DNA of 64,000 nt from an uncultured Bacteroidales bacterium (GTDB taxonomy: Bacteria > Bacteroidota > Bacteroidia > Bacteroidales > F082), in assembly GCA_900318265.1 (NCBI GenBank), contig ONKA01000001.1, positions 113,152-177,151 on the forward strand. The letters run 5' to 3'. Shown here in pieces: positions 23,497 to 32,627 of this stretch. Below the pieces are notes generated by a model, which was not told the DNA's origin, did not search any database, and was given only the letters and a program-made list of their open reading frames with translations. Every line of letters begins with the position of its first letter. Positions within the stretch are counted from its first letter, which is position 1. The position numbers and the translations under genes were made by a program.

Positions 23497-25482
23497 ATGG
23501 AAAACAACGAACAACTGACTCAAAACCCTGCCCTCGAGGAAGGTGTTGAGAATGCAACGACGACGAAGGCTCCCAAGAAGGCCATCGACGGTAACGAAAA
23601 AAAGAAGATTGTCAAACTGATTCAGCCCAGCATCCTGCCCGCTAAGGTGAGGATCGAGGTCGCCACCCTCGTGGCCGAAACAATTGCCGAGACGGCTCCC
23701 GTGGCCGACGAGGTGATGCCCGAGATGGTGGACGTCGCCGAGCCTGACGAGGAAGAACTGGTGGAAGACAATGCCGATCTTGACGGTCTCAACAAACTGC
23801 AACTTGTGGAGATGCTCGAGGAACTCGTGCAAGACTCCGATGTCCAAAACATCAAGGACAAGGTTGCGGCTATCCGTCTCCATTTCAATAAGTTGAACAA
23901 GGAAGACCTGGACAACGAACTCGACCAGTTCCTCCAAGGTGGTGGCGAGGCCGAGAGCTTCCAACATACGGAAGACCCCGTCGAACAGCGCTTTAATGCC
24001 GCGTTCGGCATCTTCAAGGCCAACCGCGCCAAACAAAACGAGGACATGGAGAAACAAAAGGTGGAGAACCTGGCCAAGAAGCAAGCCATCCTCGATGAGC
24101 TGAAGGAAATCATTGCTTCCGACGACTCGCTGAAGAAGACCTACGATGACTTCCGCGGCCTGCAAGACCGCTGGAAAGAGATTGGTCCCGTGCCAGCAGC
24201 CGAGAACTCCAACCTTTGGAACAACTACCACTTCCTTGTGGAGAAGTTCTTCGATAAGGTCCGCATCGGTCGCGAACTCCGTGACCTCGACATGAAGAAG
24301 AACCTCGACGCCAAGATCGAGCTCTGCGAAAAGGCAGAGGAACTTCTTGATGAGAAGTCCATCACCAAGGCCTTCAAGGCCCTGCAGAAGCTGCATGAGG
24401 AATGGAAGGAAGTCGGTCCTGTGCCACAAGAAAAGAAGGATGAGATTTGGGAACGCTTCAAGGCGGCTACCGACAAGATCAACCAGATCCGCCGTGAACA
24501 TTACGCCCAGATCGAAGGCGAACAATCCGCCAATCTCGAAGCCAAGAAGGCACTGTGCGAAAAGGCTGAGGCTCTCATCGCCGAGGAATACACCAGTGTC
24601 AATGCTTGGCAGAAGAAGTCGACCGAACTCTCCGAGATCTTTGGTGTGTGGAAGACCGTGGGTCCCGCCAGCAAGAAAGACAACGAGGAAATCTGGCAGC
24701 GCTTCCGTGGCGCCATGGATGCTTTCTTTGCCAAGAAGAAGGAATTCTTCGCTGGCTTGAAAGACAGACAAACGGAAAACCTCGAACGTAAGACCCAACT
24801 CTGCATCGAAGCCGAGGCTCTGATGGAGTCGACCGAATGGAAGAACGCCACCGAGCAGATGAAGAAACTCCAAGAGGAATGGAAGACCATCGGTCCTGTG
24901 CCGAAGCGTCACGCCGACAAGATATGGAAGCGTTTCCGTGCCGCTTGCGACACTTTCTTCACCCGCAAGAACGAGCACTTCAGCGGTCGTCGCACCGAGG
25001 AAGAAGCCAACCTGGCTGCCAAGAAAGCCTTGCTTGAGGAAATCAAGGCCTTCCAAGTCGGCCCGAACCGCAACGAGAACATGGATGCCATCAAGGCGTT
25101 CCAGAAGCGTTGGATCGAAATCGGCTATGTGCCGATGAAGCACAAGGATGCCATCAATAAGGAGTACCGCGAGCTCATCGACGGTTTCTTCGACACGATG
25201 CGCAAGAACCAAAACGAGGCTTCGACCAACGAGTTCCGTGAGATGATGGAGGGCTGGAAGGACGACCCGAACGCCAACGACCGTGTGCGTCGCGAACGCA
25301 ACACCTTGCAGACCCGCATCCAGAAGCTGCGCGACGAAATCGCCGCCATGGAGAACAACATTGGTTTCTTCTCCAACAGCAAGAACTCAGAGCTGATGCG
25401 TGCCGAGTATGAGAAGAAGATCAACAAGGCCAAGGAAGACCTCAAGGTCCTCGAGGACAAGCTGAAGATCGCAGAGGAATGA
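23497..25482 (+). CDS. DUF349 repeat protein
   Basis: This 661-residue cytoplasmic protein is highly charged and helical. After an acidic N-terminal 150 residues it has about five DUF349 units, each with W-K-x-I/V-GPVP and a following IW-x-x-F: RWKEIGPVPAAENSNLW, EWKEVGPVPQEKKDEIW, VWKTVGPASKKDNEEIW, EWKTIGPVPKRHADKIW and a divergent RWIEIGYVPMKHKDAI. A C-terminal coiled coil follows. The family is widespread in Bacteroidota without an established function. ATG 23497 is preferred over an upstream TTG. A long antisense frame (23464-25212) is an artefact of its codon pattern. Confidence 0.88.
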   Translation: MENNEQLTQNPALEEGVENATTTKAPKKAIDGNEKKKIVKLIQPSILPAKVRIEVATLVAETIAETAPVADEVMPEMVDVAEPDEEELVEDNADLDGLNKLQLVEMLEELVQDSDVQNIKDKVAAIRLHFNKLNKEDLDNELDQFLQGGGEAESFQHTEDPVEQRFNAAFGIFKANRAKQNEDMEKQKVENLAKKQAILDELKEIIASDDSLKKTYDDFRGLQDRWKEIGPVPAAENSNLWNNYHFLVEKFFDKVRIGRELRDLDMKKNLDAKIELCEKAEELLDEKSITKAFKALQKLHEEWKEVGPVPQEKKDEIWERFKAATDKINQIRREHYAQIEGEQSANLEAKKALCEKAEALIAEEYTSVNAWQKKSTELSEIFGVWKTVGPASKKDNEEIWQRFRGAMDAFFAKKKEFFAGLKDRQTENLERKTQLCIEAEALMESTEWKNATEQMKKLQEEWKTIGPVPKRHADKIWKRFRAACDTFFTRKNEHFSGRRTEEEANLAAKKALLEEIKAFQVGPNRNENMDAIKAFQKRWIEIGYVPMKHKDAINKEYRELIDGFFDTMRKNQNEASTNEFREMMEGWKDDPNANDRVRRERNTLQTRIQKLRDEIAAMENNIGFFSNSKNSELMRAEYEKKINKAKEDLKVLEDKLKIAEE

Positions 25483-25503
25483 TCCCTCGGCAATGAAGCC
25501 AAC

Positions 25504-25536
25504 AAAAAAGCACCTCGGATTCGGGGTGCTTTTCTT
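25504..25536 (+). terminator. Rho-independent terminator
   Basis: AAGCACCTCG and CGGGGTGCTT pair around GATT and are followed by TTCTTTTTT. It ends the DUF349 transcript 22 bases after the stop codon. Confidence 0.8.
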
Positions 25537-25557
25537 TTTTATGGCCGTCAACAGGTA

Positions 25558-25590
25558 CAAAAAAAGCACTCCGAATTGGAGTGCTTTTTT
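25558..25590. terminator. Bidirectional terminator
   Basis: AAAAAAGCACTCC, GAATT and GGAGTGCTTTTTT form a 13-base stem flanked by A and T runs. It can serve both the DUF349 gene and the convergent TonB receptor gene. Confidence 0.85.
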
Positions 25591-25602
25591 GATGTGCTAT
25601 AC

Positions 25603-25632
25603 TGTAGAGACGGTGTGCACACCGTCTCTACA
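25603..25632. repeat. 30-bp perfect palindrome (TGTAGAGACG family)
   Basis: TGTAGAGACGGTGTG is followed immediately by its exact reverse complement. A related palindrome with the same TGTAGAGACG arms is at 42728-42757. It lies between a terminator and the 3' end of the receptor gene. Confidence 0.9.
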
Positions 25633-25643
25633 ACGGCATAGGT

Positions 25644-28600
25644 TTAGAAGTTGAATCTGAGGTTCAAAGCAGCTGACCAAGTGGAGTAGGTGCTAGCCAT
25701 GGTGTTCCACGTAGGATCCGTGAACTGGTAGGTGTAAGGCTCTTCTTCGGTGCCCTTACCGTTGAGTTTCAGGATGTCGCTGCTGCTGAGCTGCTGCATG
25801 TTGCCCCAGCCTCTGTAGAACAGGTTGGCGAGGTTCTTCACGTCGATACCGGCGCTGATGCTCGGACCAGCTTTGAACTTGTAGGTTCTCTCATACTTGA
25901 AGTTGAAGGTGTGTCTCCAAGGAGCCACAACGGCACCACGCTCTGCATAGTGACCACGGTGGGCGCTCAAGTACTTGTCGGCGTTGATGAAGTCGTTGAA
26001 GGCAGCCTTGTTGTCATCGCTGGCGAAAGGCATATCCTTAAGTTCGCTCTCGGTGGGAATGTAGACCAAGCTGTTCGAGCCGCCGTCACCATTCACATTG
26101 CTGGTCATGGTGTAGCTGTAGCGGGTGTAGCTGTAGTTGCCAATGTAGCAGTGGTTGAAACCTTCGTAGTAGAGGCCGATGGTCTCAGTGGTGTGCTGAC
26201 CCGTAGCCCAGGTCCAGCCAGCGTTGAAGAGCACACGGTGAGGCGACACATAGCTGCTGTAGCCGAGTTCGTGGGCGTTGGAGCCGTTCACGCCGAAAGC
26301 GTTGGTGCTGAAGGCGGAGGTGACTTGGTCGCCGATACCATCGGTGATGTTCTTACCCTCTGCATAGGTGTAGGCAGCCATCAGGTTGAGACCGCACTTG
26401 AAGTCCTTGCTCAACTGACCAGTGACGCTGTAGTAGTAACCGTTGTTGTCGGTGTTGGTGATATAATAAGGAGTGACGGCTTTGCCAAGTGAGTTGATGA
26501 TACCTTCGCTCTTCCAGCTCCATCTCTTGTCGGGTTCGCCAGGCAGTTGGATGTCGTCGCCACGGACGATACCGAGCTTGGTGACGGCCACGGTGGTGAT
26601 GTCCTTGTTGTAGATGCCTTCGACAGTGGCTTTGATGCCGCCAGGAATCTCGGCGTCGAAGGCCAAGCTGCTCTTCCAGGTCTGAGGCATGTGGAGGTTC
26701 TTGTCCATGATGGTGGTCGACTGAGGAGCGGCCAGATCGGCGGGCAAGTTCTCGGTGCCGAAGAGGGTGGCGTGGTTGGCGATGATGTCGTTCACGTTGG
26801 AATAGAAGTTGATGTCGGTATCTTCAGCATTGGCGTTGATGTACTGATACTGCATGCAGTTGGAGTTACCCACGGTGGAGACGATCCACACGAAAGGCAG
26901 ACGGCCAGTGTAGAGGCCCGAACCGCCGCGGACGATGTACTTACGTTCGCCAGTGAGGTCCCAGTTGAAGCCCAGACGAGGTGAGAAGTTCACGCGAGCC
27001 TTAGGCATGTCGGCAGTCGACAGACCGTACATGGTGTTGCCTTCACCGTCAGCGATGCTGTGATGGACGTTTTGAGTACCAATCACATTTCCGCCTTCGT
27101 CAAGAATATTCTCTTCTTTATCGTAACCTTCAGCAAATTCCTTGTTGTAGTTGTAGCCGGAGATGGAAGGATAATAAGGCATTTCGACGCGGAGACCGAG
27201 GGCGAGTTTGAAGCGCTCGCTGAGGGTCATTTCGTCCTGCAGATAGAGGGAGCCTTGCATGTAGTTGAAGGAAGGATAAACCTGCTTCGGGTTGCCACCT
27301 TCACCGTCACGGTTGTTACCGAAGGTGATAGCGAAAGCCGTCGGGTTGGCCTTGTTGACGAAGTCGTCCCAGCTATTGTAGACATAGTAGCCGGCGCCGC
27401 CTTGCATGTAACCGTTCTTGGTGTTGTCGAACTCGAACTGACCGCCGAGGGTGAAGTTGTGGATGCCAGTGAGGTAGCTCACTTCGTCGGTGACAACGGC
27501 AGTGTTCACTTCACGGAGGTTACCATAGGTGAACGGGTCGGGACCGAAGCTGGTGTAGACAGCCTTGGTTTCGGCAACGCCGTCTTCATCAATATCAAGG
27601 TTCTCAAGAATATCGACAGTGGGGAAGAGGTCGCCCACGAAGCTACGGGGCTCATACTGGCGCGAATAGGTGGCACGCAGCATGTTGTTGCCGCGACCGC
27701 TCAGGAAGCTGTGGTTCCATTCGGCAGCGACGGAGCTGAAGTTCTGCTCTTGGAAGTAACGGTTGCTCTCGAAATACAGAGCGCAGTCCGAAGTACGGCC
27801 GTAGGAGTTACGGTTGTAGGGGTTCGGGACGATGGGGTTCACCGAGTTGGAAGGAGCCGATGAATACTTGTTCTTCACCAAGCTGTAACGGATGTTGAAC
27901 TTGTTGTTGTCGTTGATGTTCCAGTCCAAACGGGCAAGCAACTTGAGGTCAGGCGTGCTGGCGCTGTAGTTCTGGTAACGACCGGGATCGTAACCGTAGG
28001 TCTTCATGAGGTAGTTCTTCATCATGTCCATTCTCTCGACGGTAGGACGGCTGTATTGCGTGCCGGCACCCCAAACGTCATCCTCGCTCTCGCGGGCGAA
28101 GTGGGTTTGGCCGGGGTCAACGTCGCTCTGGTACTCGAAGTTCACGAAGTAGAACAACTTGTCCTTCACAATGGGACCACCGACGCTGACGCCAACAGTG
28201 TTGTCCAAAGACTCGCTGAGCTTCAGGCGATCGGGGAAGTTGCCGAACTCGTCTTTCTTACCGAACTTGGTGCCCATAAGACCGTCGTTGGTGTAGTAGT
28301 CATAGATGCTCACGTGAGTGGTGTTGGTACCGCTCTTGGTGACGGCGTTGATGGCACCACCGGTGAAGCCGCTGTGACGCACATCGAAAGGAGTGATGTT
28401 GATGGTCATGGCCTCAAGAGCGTCCAAGGAGATGGGGCTACCGCCAGCAGGCAGGTTGCCGCCAATACCGAAGGCGTTGTTGAAGGCAGCACCGTCGACG
28501 GTGACATACGACGAACGGTAGTTACCACCGCCGATGGCCAGACCATTGGAGGTGGCAGCAGCCTGAGGCGTTAGGGCCAACACATCATTCAAGCTACGAG

Positions 28601-29048
28601 TGATGGTCGGGAGTAACTCGATCTGCTCGTTGTTGATGGCCGTGGTTGCACCGGCACGGTCGCTGTCCATGCCATTGGAGATGGCATCGGCCACAACGGC
28701 GACTTCGCCCAGACCGACAGCCTCTTCATTCAGGCGGACGTTGATGATCTTGGTCTCACCCAGGGTGGCGGTGACACCTTCTTGCTTCACCGTCTGGAAG
28801 CCCACCATACGCACCTCGATGGTGTAGGGGCCGCCGGGACGGATGTTGAGCAAACGGTAGGTACCGTTGGCATCGGCCACAGCATAGTACTGTGAACCCG
28901 AAGGCGTGTGTGTGGCAACGATAGTGGCGCCCGGAAGCGTACTCCTATTGTTGTCTGTGATTTTTCCACTGATGCTCGAAGTGGTCACCTGGGCCATCAA
29001 GCTAATGGAGGCAATCATAGCCACGAAAAAAGTAAGTAACTTTTTCAT
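25644..29048 (-). CDS. TonB-dependent receptor, Oar-like
   Basis: This 1134-residue outer-membrane protein starts with a signal peptide (MKKLLTFFVAMIASISLMAQ). A carboxypeptidase-regulatory-like domain follows (ISGKITDNNRSTLPGATIVA, about residues 26-110), then a plug domain (about 125-240: GGNYRSSYVTVDGAAFNN) and a large beta-barrel ending in the aromatic LNLRFNF. It fits the Oar/OmpA-related group rather than SusC: there is no SusD gene next to it and the plug is of the Oar type. The substrate is unknown; Oar proteins are linked to export or uptake of proteins or peptides. The promoter at 29137-29166 leaves an 80-base leader. Confidence 0.92.
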   Translation of the reverse strand: MKKLLTFFVAMIASISLMAQVTTSSISGKITDNNRSTLPGATIVATHTPSGSQYYAVADANGTYRLLNIRPGGPYTIEVRMVGFQTVKQEGVTATLGETKIINVRLNEEAVGLGEVAVVADAISNGMDSDRAGATTAINNEQIELLPTITRSLNDVLALTPQAAATSNGLAIGGGNYRSSYVTVDGAAFNNAFGIGGNLPAGGSPISLDALEAMTINITPFDVRHSGFTGGAINAVTKSGTNTTHVSIYDYYTNDGLMGTKFGKKDEFGNFPDRLKLSESLDNTVGVSVGGPIVKDKLFYFVNFEYQSDVDPGQTHFARESEDDVWGAGTQYSRPTVERMDMMKNYLMKTYGYDPGRYQNYSASTPDLKLLARLDWNINDNNKFNIRYSLVKNKYSSAPSNSVNPIVPNPYNRNSYGRTSDCALYFESNRYFQEQNFSSVAAEWNHSFLSGRGNNMLRATYSRQYEPRSFVGDLFPTVDILENLDIDEDGVAETKAVYTSFGPDPFTYGNLREVNTAVVTDEVSYLTGIHNFTLGGQFEFDNTKNGYMQGGAGYYVYNSWDDFVNKANPTAFAITFGNNRDGEGGNPKQVYPSFNYMQGSLYLQDEMTLSERFKLALGLRVEMPYYPSISGYNYNKEFAEGYDKEENILDEGGNVIGTQNVHHSIADGEGNTMYGLSTADMPKARVNFSPRLGFNWDLTGERKYIVRGGSGLYTGRLPFVWIVSTVGNSNCMQYQYINANAEDTDINFYSNVNDIIANHATLFGTENLPADLAAPQSTTIMDKNLHMPQTWKSSLAFDAEIPGGIKATVEGIYNKDITTVAVTKLGIVRGDDIQLPGEPDKRWSWKSEGIINSLGKAVTPYYITNTDNNGYYYSVTGQLSKDFKCGLNLMAAYTYAEGKNITDGIGDQVTSAFSTNAFGVNGSNAHELGYSSYVSPHRVLFNAGWTWATGQHTTETIGLYYEGFNHCYIGNYSYTRYSYTMTSNVNGDGGSNSLVYIPTESELKDMPFASDDNKAAFNDFINADKYLSAHRGHYAERGAVVAPWRHTFNFKYERTYKFKAGPSISAGIDVKNLANLFYRGWGNMQQLSSSDILKLNGKGTEEEPYTYQFTDPTWNTMASTYSTWSAALNLRFNF

Positions 29049-29136
29049 AGATAATAATTTAATGTTAGTAATTAAGTTAATTGTATTCGTTGTATTTTGC
29101 TCGTTTTCCGTTTTTTGTCCAAACTATAAGACCGTG

Positions 29137-29166
29137 CAAATATAAGGCATTCATTTGAATTGCAAA
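29137..29166 (-). promoter_or_regulatory. Promoter TTTG-N18-TATATTTG for the Oar-like receptor
   Basis: On the minus strand TTTG (29163-29166) and TATATTTG (29137-29144) lie 18 bases apart upstream of the receptor gene. The rest of 29049-29314 is AT-rich and shows no further feature. Confidence 0.65.
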
Positions 29167-29314
29167 GCCATTATTCAATAAACAAATTCCGTTTTTTTTA
29201 GAAAAAAAATCAACATGTATTGTTCATATCTTATAAGGATTTGATTTTGTTAGGATTGAAAATGGGTAGGAAGGGATAAAAGGGGAAACGGGCCGCACCT
29301 TATTTATAATAAAT

Positions 29315-29336
29315 CGCCAACTTGTGGCGTTTTTTG
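29315..29336 (+). terminator. Orphan hairpin-T tract
   Basis: CGCC (29315-29318) pairs with GGCG (29326-29329) around AACTTGT and is followed by TTTTTT. No plus-strand gene precedes it within 3 kb. It may insulate the lipoprotein gene promoter at 29360 or end a small unannotated RNA. Confidence 0.45.
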
Positions 29337-29359
29337 GTCAAGTTCTCGTTTTTTTTCCT

Positions 29360-29367
29360 TATTTTTG
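29360..29367 (+). promoter_or_regulatory. Promoter -7 box TATTTTTG
   Basis: TATTTTTG lies 21 bases before the ATG at 29389 and excludes an earlier in-frame ATG at 29365. Confidence 0.6.
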
Positions 29368-29388
29368 AAGCCCCAAACAAAAACTACT

Positions 29389-29769
29389 ATGAACAGAATT
29401 TCAATAATGGCTTTGTTGGCTGCCTTGATGCTTTGCTTCAGTGCTTGCGACAATCCCGTCTCCAAGCAGTTCAATGCCATGCAGGAGGAAATCACTACCA
29501 TCGAAACCAAGATCAATGAGATTACGGATTGCGATGAGCTGCAGATGATGAACTTCGCCATTCTCGGCCTGCGTTCCGACATGGATAACTACCGCCAGGA
29601 GTCGGACATGACTGAGGCTGAAATCGGAAAGCTGGACGATATGATCGACAAACTCGAAGCCACCTGGAATGGCAAATGGGTTTCTCTTGGCTGCAAAGGC
29701 AACCTCGTGGAAGGCGAGTTCGACACCTCGGGCGAGGAGGCTGGTGACTTCGATTATAATGTCTTGTGA
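29389..29769 (+). CDS. Small coiled-coil lipoprotein of unknown function
   Basis: This 126-residue protein begins with a lipoprotein signal (MALLAALMLCFSACDN). The mature part is mostly two amphipathic helices (QFNAMQEEITTIETKINEI and EAEIGKLDDMIDKLEATW), followed by an acidic Gly-rich tail. No family is recognised. It has its own promoter; the next gene has another at 29785. Confidence 0.68.
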   Translation: MNRISIMALLAALMLCFSACDNPVSKQFNAMQEEITTIETKINEITDCDELQMMNFAILGLRSDMDNYRQESDMTEAEIGKLDDMIDKLEATWNGKWVSLGCKGNLVEGEFDTSGEEAGDFDYNVL

Positions 29770-29784
29770 GTTGAACTTTTTTGC

Positions 29785-29792
29785 TATCTTTG
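29785..29792 (+). promoter_or_regulatory. Promoter TTG-N18-TATCTTTG
   Basis: TTG at 29764-29766 and TATCTTTG at 29785-29792 precede the five-gene mutL-rhomboid operon that starts at 29815. Confidence 0.55.
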
Positions 29793-29814
29793 CAAAGATT
29801 AATACCTAATTGTT

Positions 29815-30123
29815 ATGGCATTCTTTTATCGACATAATCCAAAGAAATTCAATTACATACCTCGTTACTACAACCCAGAAGAGCAGGCGTGGGAAGAGAA
29901 AAAGGCTGCTGCCGGCCTCGATTCCAAACTGACTCACGAGGAACAGCTCCGTGCCCAAATGCGGAGTAAATGGGGGGCTAAGAAGAACGAGGAGACCAAG
30001 GCTGAACAACGTGCCAAATTGATTCGCCGAATCGTGTTGGGCGTCTTTGTCGCTTTTCTATTCTATTTCATTTTCTGCACGCCGCTGATGACCATTATCG
30101 TGCGCGGATTGACGGGAAGATAG
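29815..30123 (+). CDS. Small membrane protein upstream of mutL
   Basis: This 102-residue protein has a basic, aromatic N-terminal half (FYRHNPKKFNYIPRYYNPEEQAW) and one membrane segment at about residues 72-93 (IVLGVFVAFLFYFIFCTPLMTII). It resembles short conserved proteins found before mutL in Bacteroidota; function unknown. It lies 3 bases before mutL, so is cotranscribed with it. Confidence 0.72.
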   Translation: MAFFYRHNPKKFNYIPRYYNPEEQAWEEKKAAAGLDSKLTHEEQLRAQMRSKWGAKKNEETKAEQRAKLIRRIVLGVFVAFLFYFIFCTPLMTIIVRGLTGR

Positions 30124-30126
30124 ACT

Positions 30127-31938
30127 ATGCTGGATGTCATCAAGTTGCTGCCCGACAGCGTCGCCAACCAGATTGCGGCTGGTGAGGTGATCCAACGTCC
30201 TGCGTCAGCTGTCAAAGAGCTGATGGAGAACGCCTTGGATGCTGGTGCCACCCAGATTGACTTGGTCGTGAAAGACGCTGGCAAGTCGATGATTATGGTC
30301 GTCGACAATGGCTGTGGCATGTCGGAAACCGACGCCCGCCTGTGCTTCGAGCGGCACGCCACCTCCAAGATCAGCAAGGCGGAGGACTTGTTTGCCATCC
30401 GCACCATGGGCTTCCGTGGTGAGGCCCTGGCTAGCATCGCAGCCATCGCTCAGGTGGAGCTGAAGACACGACGCAAGGAAGATGAGGTGGGGGTGAAGAT
30501 CGTCAACGAAGGCTCGGTAGTCAAGGAACAAACGCTTGTTCCGATGCAACCAGGTACGACGTTCACGGTGAAAAACCTGTTTTACAACGTGCCTGCTCGG
30601 CGCAACTTCCTCAAGTCGCCTCAAGCCGAGATGCGGCACATCGTGGAAGAGTTCACCCGCGTCACGCTGATGAACCCCGAGATAGGCTTTACCTTGACCA
30701 GCGACGGCAAGGAGGTCTACCATCTGTATCCAGGTAACCTCAAGCAACGCATCATGGGGCTGTTTGGGAACAACTATGAGGAGAAACTGCTGCCTGTCCG
30801 ACAAGAGGCTGAGCGTGTTCGTATCGAAGGCTATATCGTCAAGGCGGAATATGCCAAGAAGACTCGTGGCGAGCAGTATTTCTTTGTCAACAAGCGTTTT
30901 ATCAAACACGCTTACCTGCATCACGCCATAGAGAATGCCTTCATGGAGATGATCCCGAAGGATAGTTTCCCAGGGTATTTCTTGAATATTGAGGTGGACC
31001 CATCCGACATCGATATCAATATACATCCAACAAAGACAGAAGTCAATTTCTTGGATGTCAAGCTGGTGTATGCCATCCTTCATGCGGCGGTGCGCAAGGC
31101 CATCGGCCAACACAACCTCTCTCCAATGATCGATTTCGACGAGTCGGCCGACCTGAACAACGATTTCGGCAAGGCCATGAGCATGTCGACGCCCTTGGCC
31201 ATTCCCAACATCCCGATTGACCCTAACTTTAACCCGTTCAGAAAGGAGTCGGCACCGCGTGAGTCGCATTGGGAAGGTTCTTATCAGCCGCAACGGAAAG
31301 AACCTGTGGGCGACTGGCGTCTGCTTTATGGTGAACGCACGGATTTGCCCACCGAGTCTTTTGAACAGAAAGAGGAGACCCAACCGAAATGCCAGTATCT
31401 GCAAGCGAACCAGTCGTATATCGTCACGGCGGTGAAGTCGGGACTGATTGTCATCGACCAGAATCTGGCCCATACGAGGATCCTCTTTGAGAAATACCTT
31501 AAGGAGCTTGAGAACCATGACGGGGCTTCGCAGCAGGAACTGTTTCCCCAAGCATTGTCGCTCAACGTGAACGACGCCTCGTTGTTGAAGGAGATGCTGC
31601 CCGAGTTGGAGAACCTTGGTTTTGTGTTGGAACAAGCCAATCCGACCACCTTTATGATCAATGGTACGCCTTCCGATGCGGCAGGCTGTGATGCGGTGGC
31701 GTTGCTCGAACAGATTTTGGATAACTATAAAATCAACCGTACCGACTTGCAGTTGGATCGCAAGTTGAACCTTGCCAAGACCATGGCGGCGCAACTCTCC
31801 ATCAAGGCACAAACGAAACTGTCGGAGGTAGAGATGCAAAATATTGTCGACCAACTGTTTGCATGCAATGTGGCCGAGATTGCGCCTAACGGAAAAAAGA
31901 TTTATGTGATTTTAAATATGGAGGATATTTTTAAATGA
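30127..31938 (+). CDS. mutL: DNA mismatch repair protein MutL
   Basis: This 603-residue protein has a complete GHKL ATPase region: IAAGEVIQRPASAVKELMENALDAG (motif I), DNGCGM (motif II) and MGFRGEALASI (motif III). The transducer domain follows and the C-terminal dimerisation domain spans about residues 420-600. In endonuclease-active MutL proteins a DQHAxxExxxxE motif is found; here the matching place reads DQNLAHTRILFE, lacking the His and first Glu. It may therefore lack nicking activity or use other residues. It couples MutS recognition to strand removal. It overlaps the rhomboid gene by 4 bases. Confidence 0.96.
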   Translation: MLDVIKLLPDSVANQIAAGEVIQRPASAVKELMENALDAGATQIDLVVKDAGKSMIMVVDNGCGMSETDARLCFERHATSKISKAEDLFAIRTMGFRGEALASIAAIAQVELKTRRKEDEVGVKIVNEGSVVKEQTLVPMQPGTTFTVKNLFYNVPARRNFLKSPQAEMRHIVEEFTRVTLMNPEIGFTLTSDGKEVYHLYPGNLKQRIMGLFGNNYEEKLLPVRQEAERVRIEGYIVKAEYAKKTRGEQYFFVNKRFIKHAYLHHAIENAFMEMIPKDSFPGYFLNIEVDPSDIDINIHPTKTEVNFLDVKLVYAILHAAVRKAIGQHNLSPMIDFDESADLNNDFGKAMSMSTPLAIPNIPIDPNFNPFRKESAPRESHWEGSYQPQRKEPVGDWRLLYGERTDLPTESFEQKEETQPKCQYLQANQSYIVTAVKSGLIVIDQNLAHTRILFEKYLKELENHDGASQQELFPQALSLNVNDASLLKEMLPELENLGFVLEQANPTTFMINGTPSDAAGCDAVALLEQILDNYKINRTDLQLDRKLNLAKTMAAQLSIKAQTKLSEVEMQNIVDQLFACNVAEIAPNGKKIYVILNMEDIFK

Positions 31939-32627
31939 GTGAACAATACAGTCCTACTGGTTTTAGGGTGCTACCACCTGTGGTGAAACACCTGCTGATT
32001 ATTAACGCGATTTTGTTTTTGGCGACATTCACCTTAAACCGCTTTAATATTGACTTGTCCGATTATTTGGGCTTGCATTTCTTTTTGGCCAAGGACTTCA
32101 TGCCCTATCAGTTGTTTACCTATATGTTCATGCATGCCAACTTCGAGCATATCTTCTTCAATATGTTCGCCTTGTGGATGTTTGGCAACACGTTAGAGAA
32201 CATTTGGGGATCGAAGCGTTTTCTGCTGTTTTATATCATCTGCGGTTTGGGTGCTGCAGTGAGTCAGGAAGTGGTGCAATTCATTGATTTTGAGATGCGG
32301 ACGGACTGGCAGGGCTTGGCCATCTTGAATGATGGTATGAGGGAGGTGCTGAACACCTGGAATACTGTGGGCGCATCGGGTGCGGTCTATGGCCTCTTGC
32401 TTGCCTTCGGCATGCTGTTCCCCAATTCGCGCATTTACCTGTATTTCTTGTTCCCTATTAAGGCCAAGTGGTTCGTTATCGGTTATGCGGTCATCGAATT
32501 GCTCAGTGGCTTCTTCACCAGTGGCAATGTCGCTCACTTTGCTCATTTGGGCGGCATGCTGTTTGGCTTGATTCTGATTTTGATTTGGAAAAAGAAAGGA
32601 AAGCTATACGGTGAACGAGGGTTTTAA
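31935..32627 (+). CDS. Rhomboid intramembrane serine protease
   Basis: This 230-residue membrane protein has six predicted TM segments with family landmarks: HANFEHIFFNMFALWMFG, the catalytic Ser in GASGAVYG, and the catalytic His in HFAHLGGM. It cleaves membrane proteins inside the bilayer; substrates are unknown. Its start overlaps the mutL stop (ATGA) and its end overlaps the next rhomboid gene by 17 bases. Confidence 0.93.
   Translation: MSEQYSPTGFRVLPPVVKHLLIINAILFLATFTLNRFNIDLSDYLGLHFFLAKDFMPYQLFTYMFMHANFEHIFFNMFALWMFGNTLENIWGSKRFLLFYIICGLGAAVSQEVVQFIDFEMRTDWQGLAILNDGMREVLNTWNTVGASGAVYGLLLAFGMLFPNSRIYLYFLFPIKAKWFVIGYAVIELLSGFFTSGNVAHFAHLGGMLFGLILILIWKKKGKLYGERGF

Noticed and set aside
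23464-25212. Long open frame antisense to the DUF349 gene
   Set aside because: The protein is a Leu/Val-rich low-complexity mirror of the charged sense protein; the sense frame has clear domain repeats and a promoter.
25644-29048. SusC-type glycan receptor
   Set aside because: No SusD gene follows or precedes it and the plug resembles Oar proteins, so a polysaccharide utilisation locus is not supported.
30205-31854. Long antisense frame over mutL
   Set aside because: The sense strand encodes all MutL motifs; the antisense product resembles no family.
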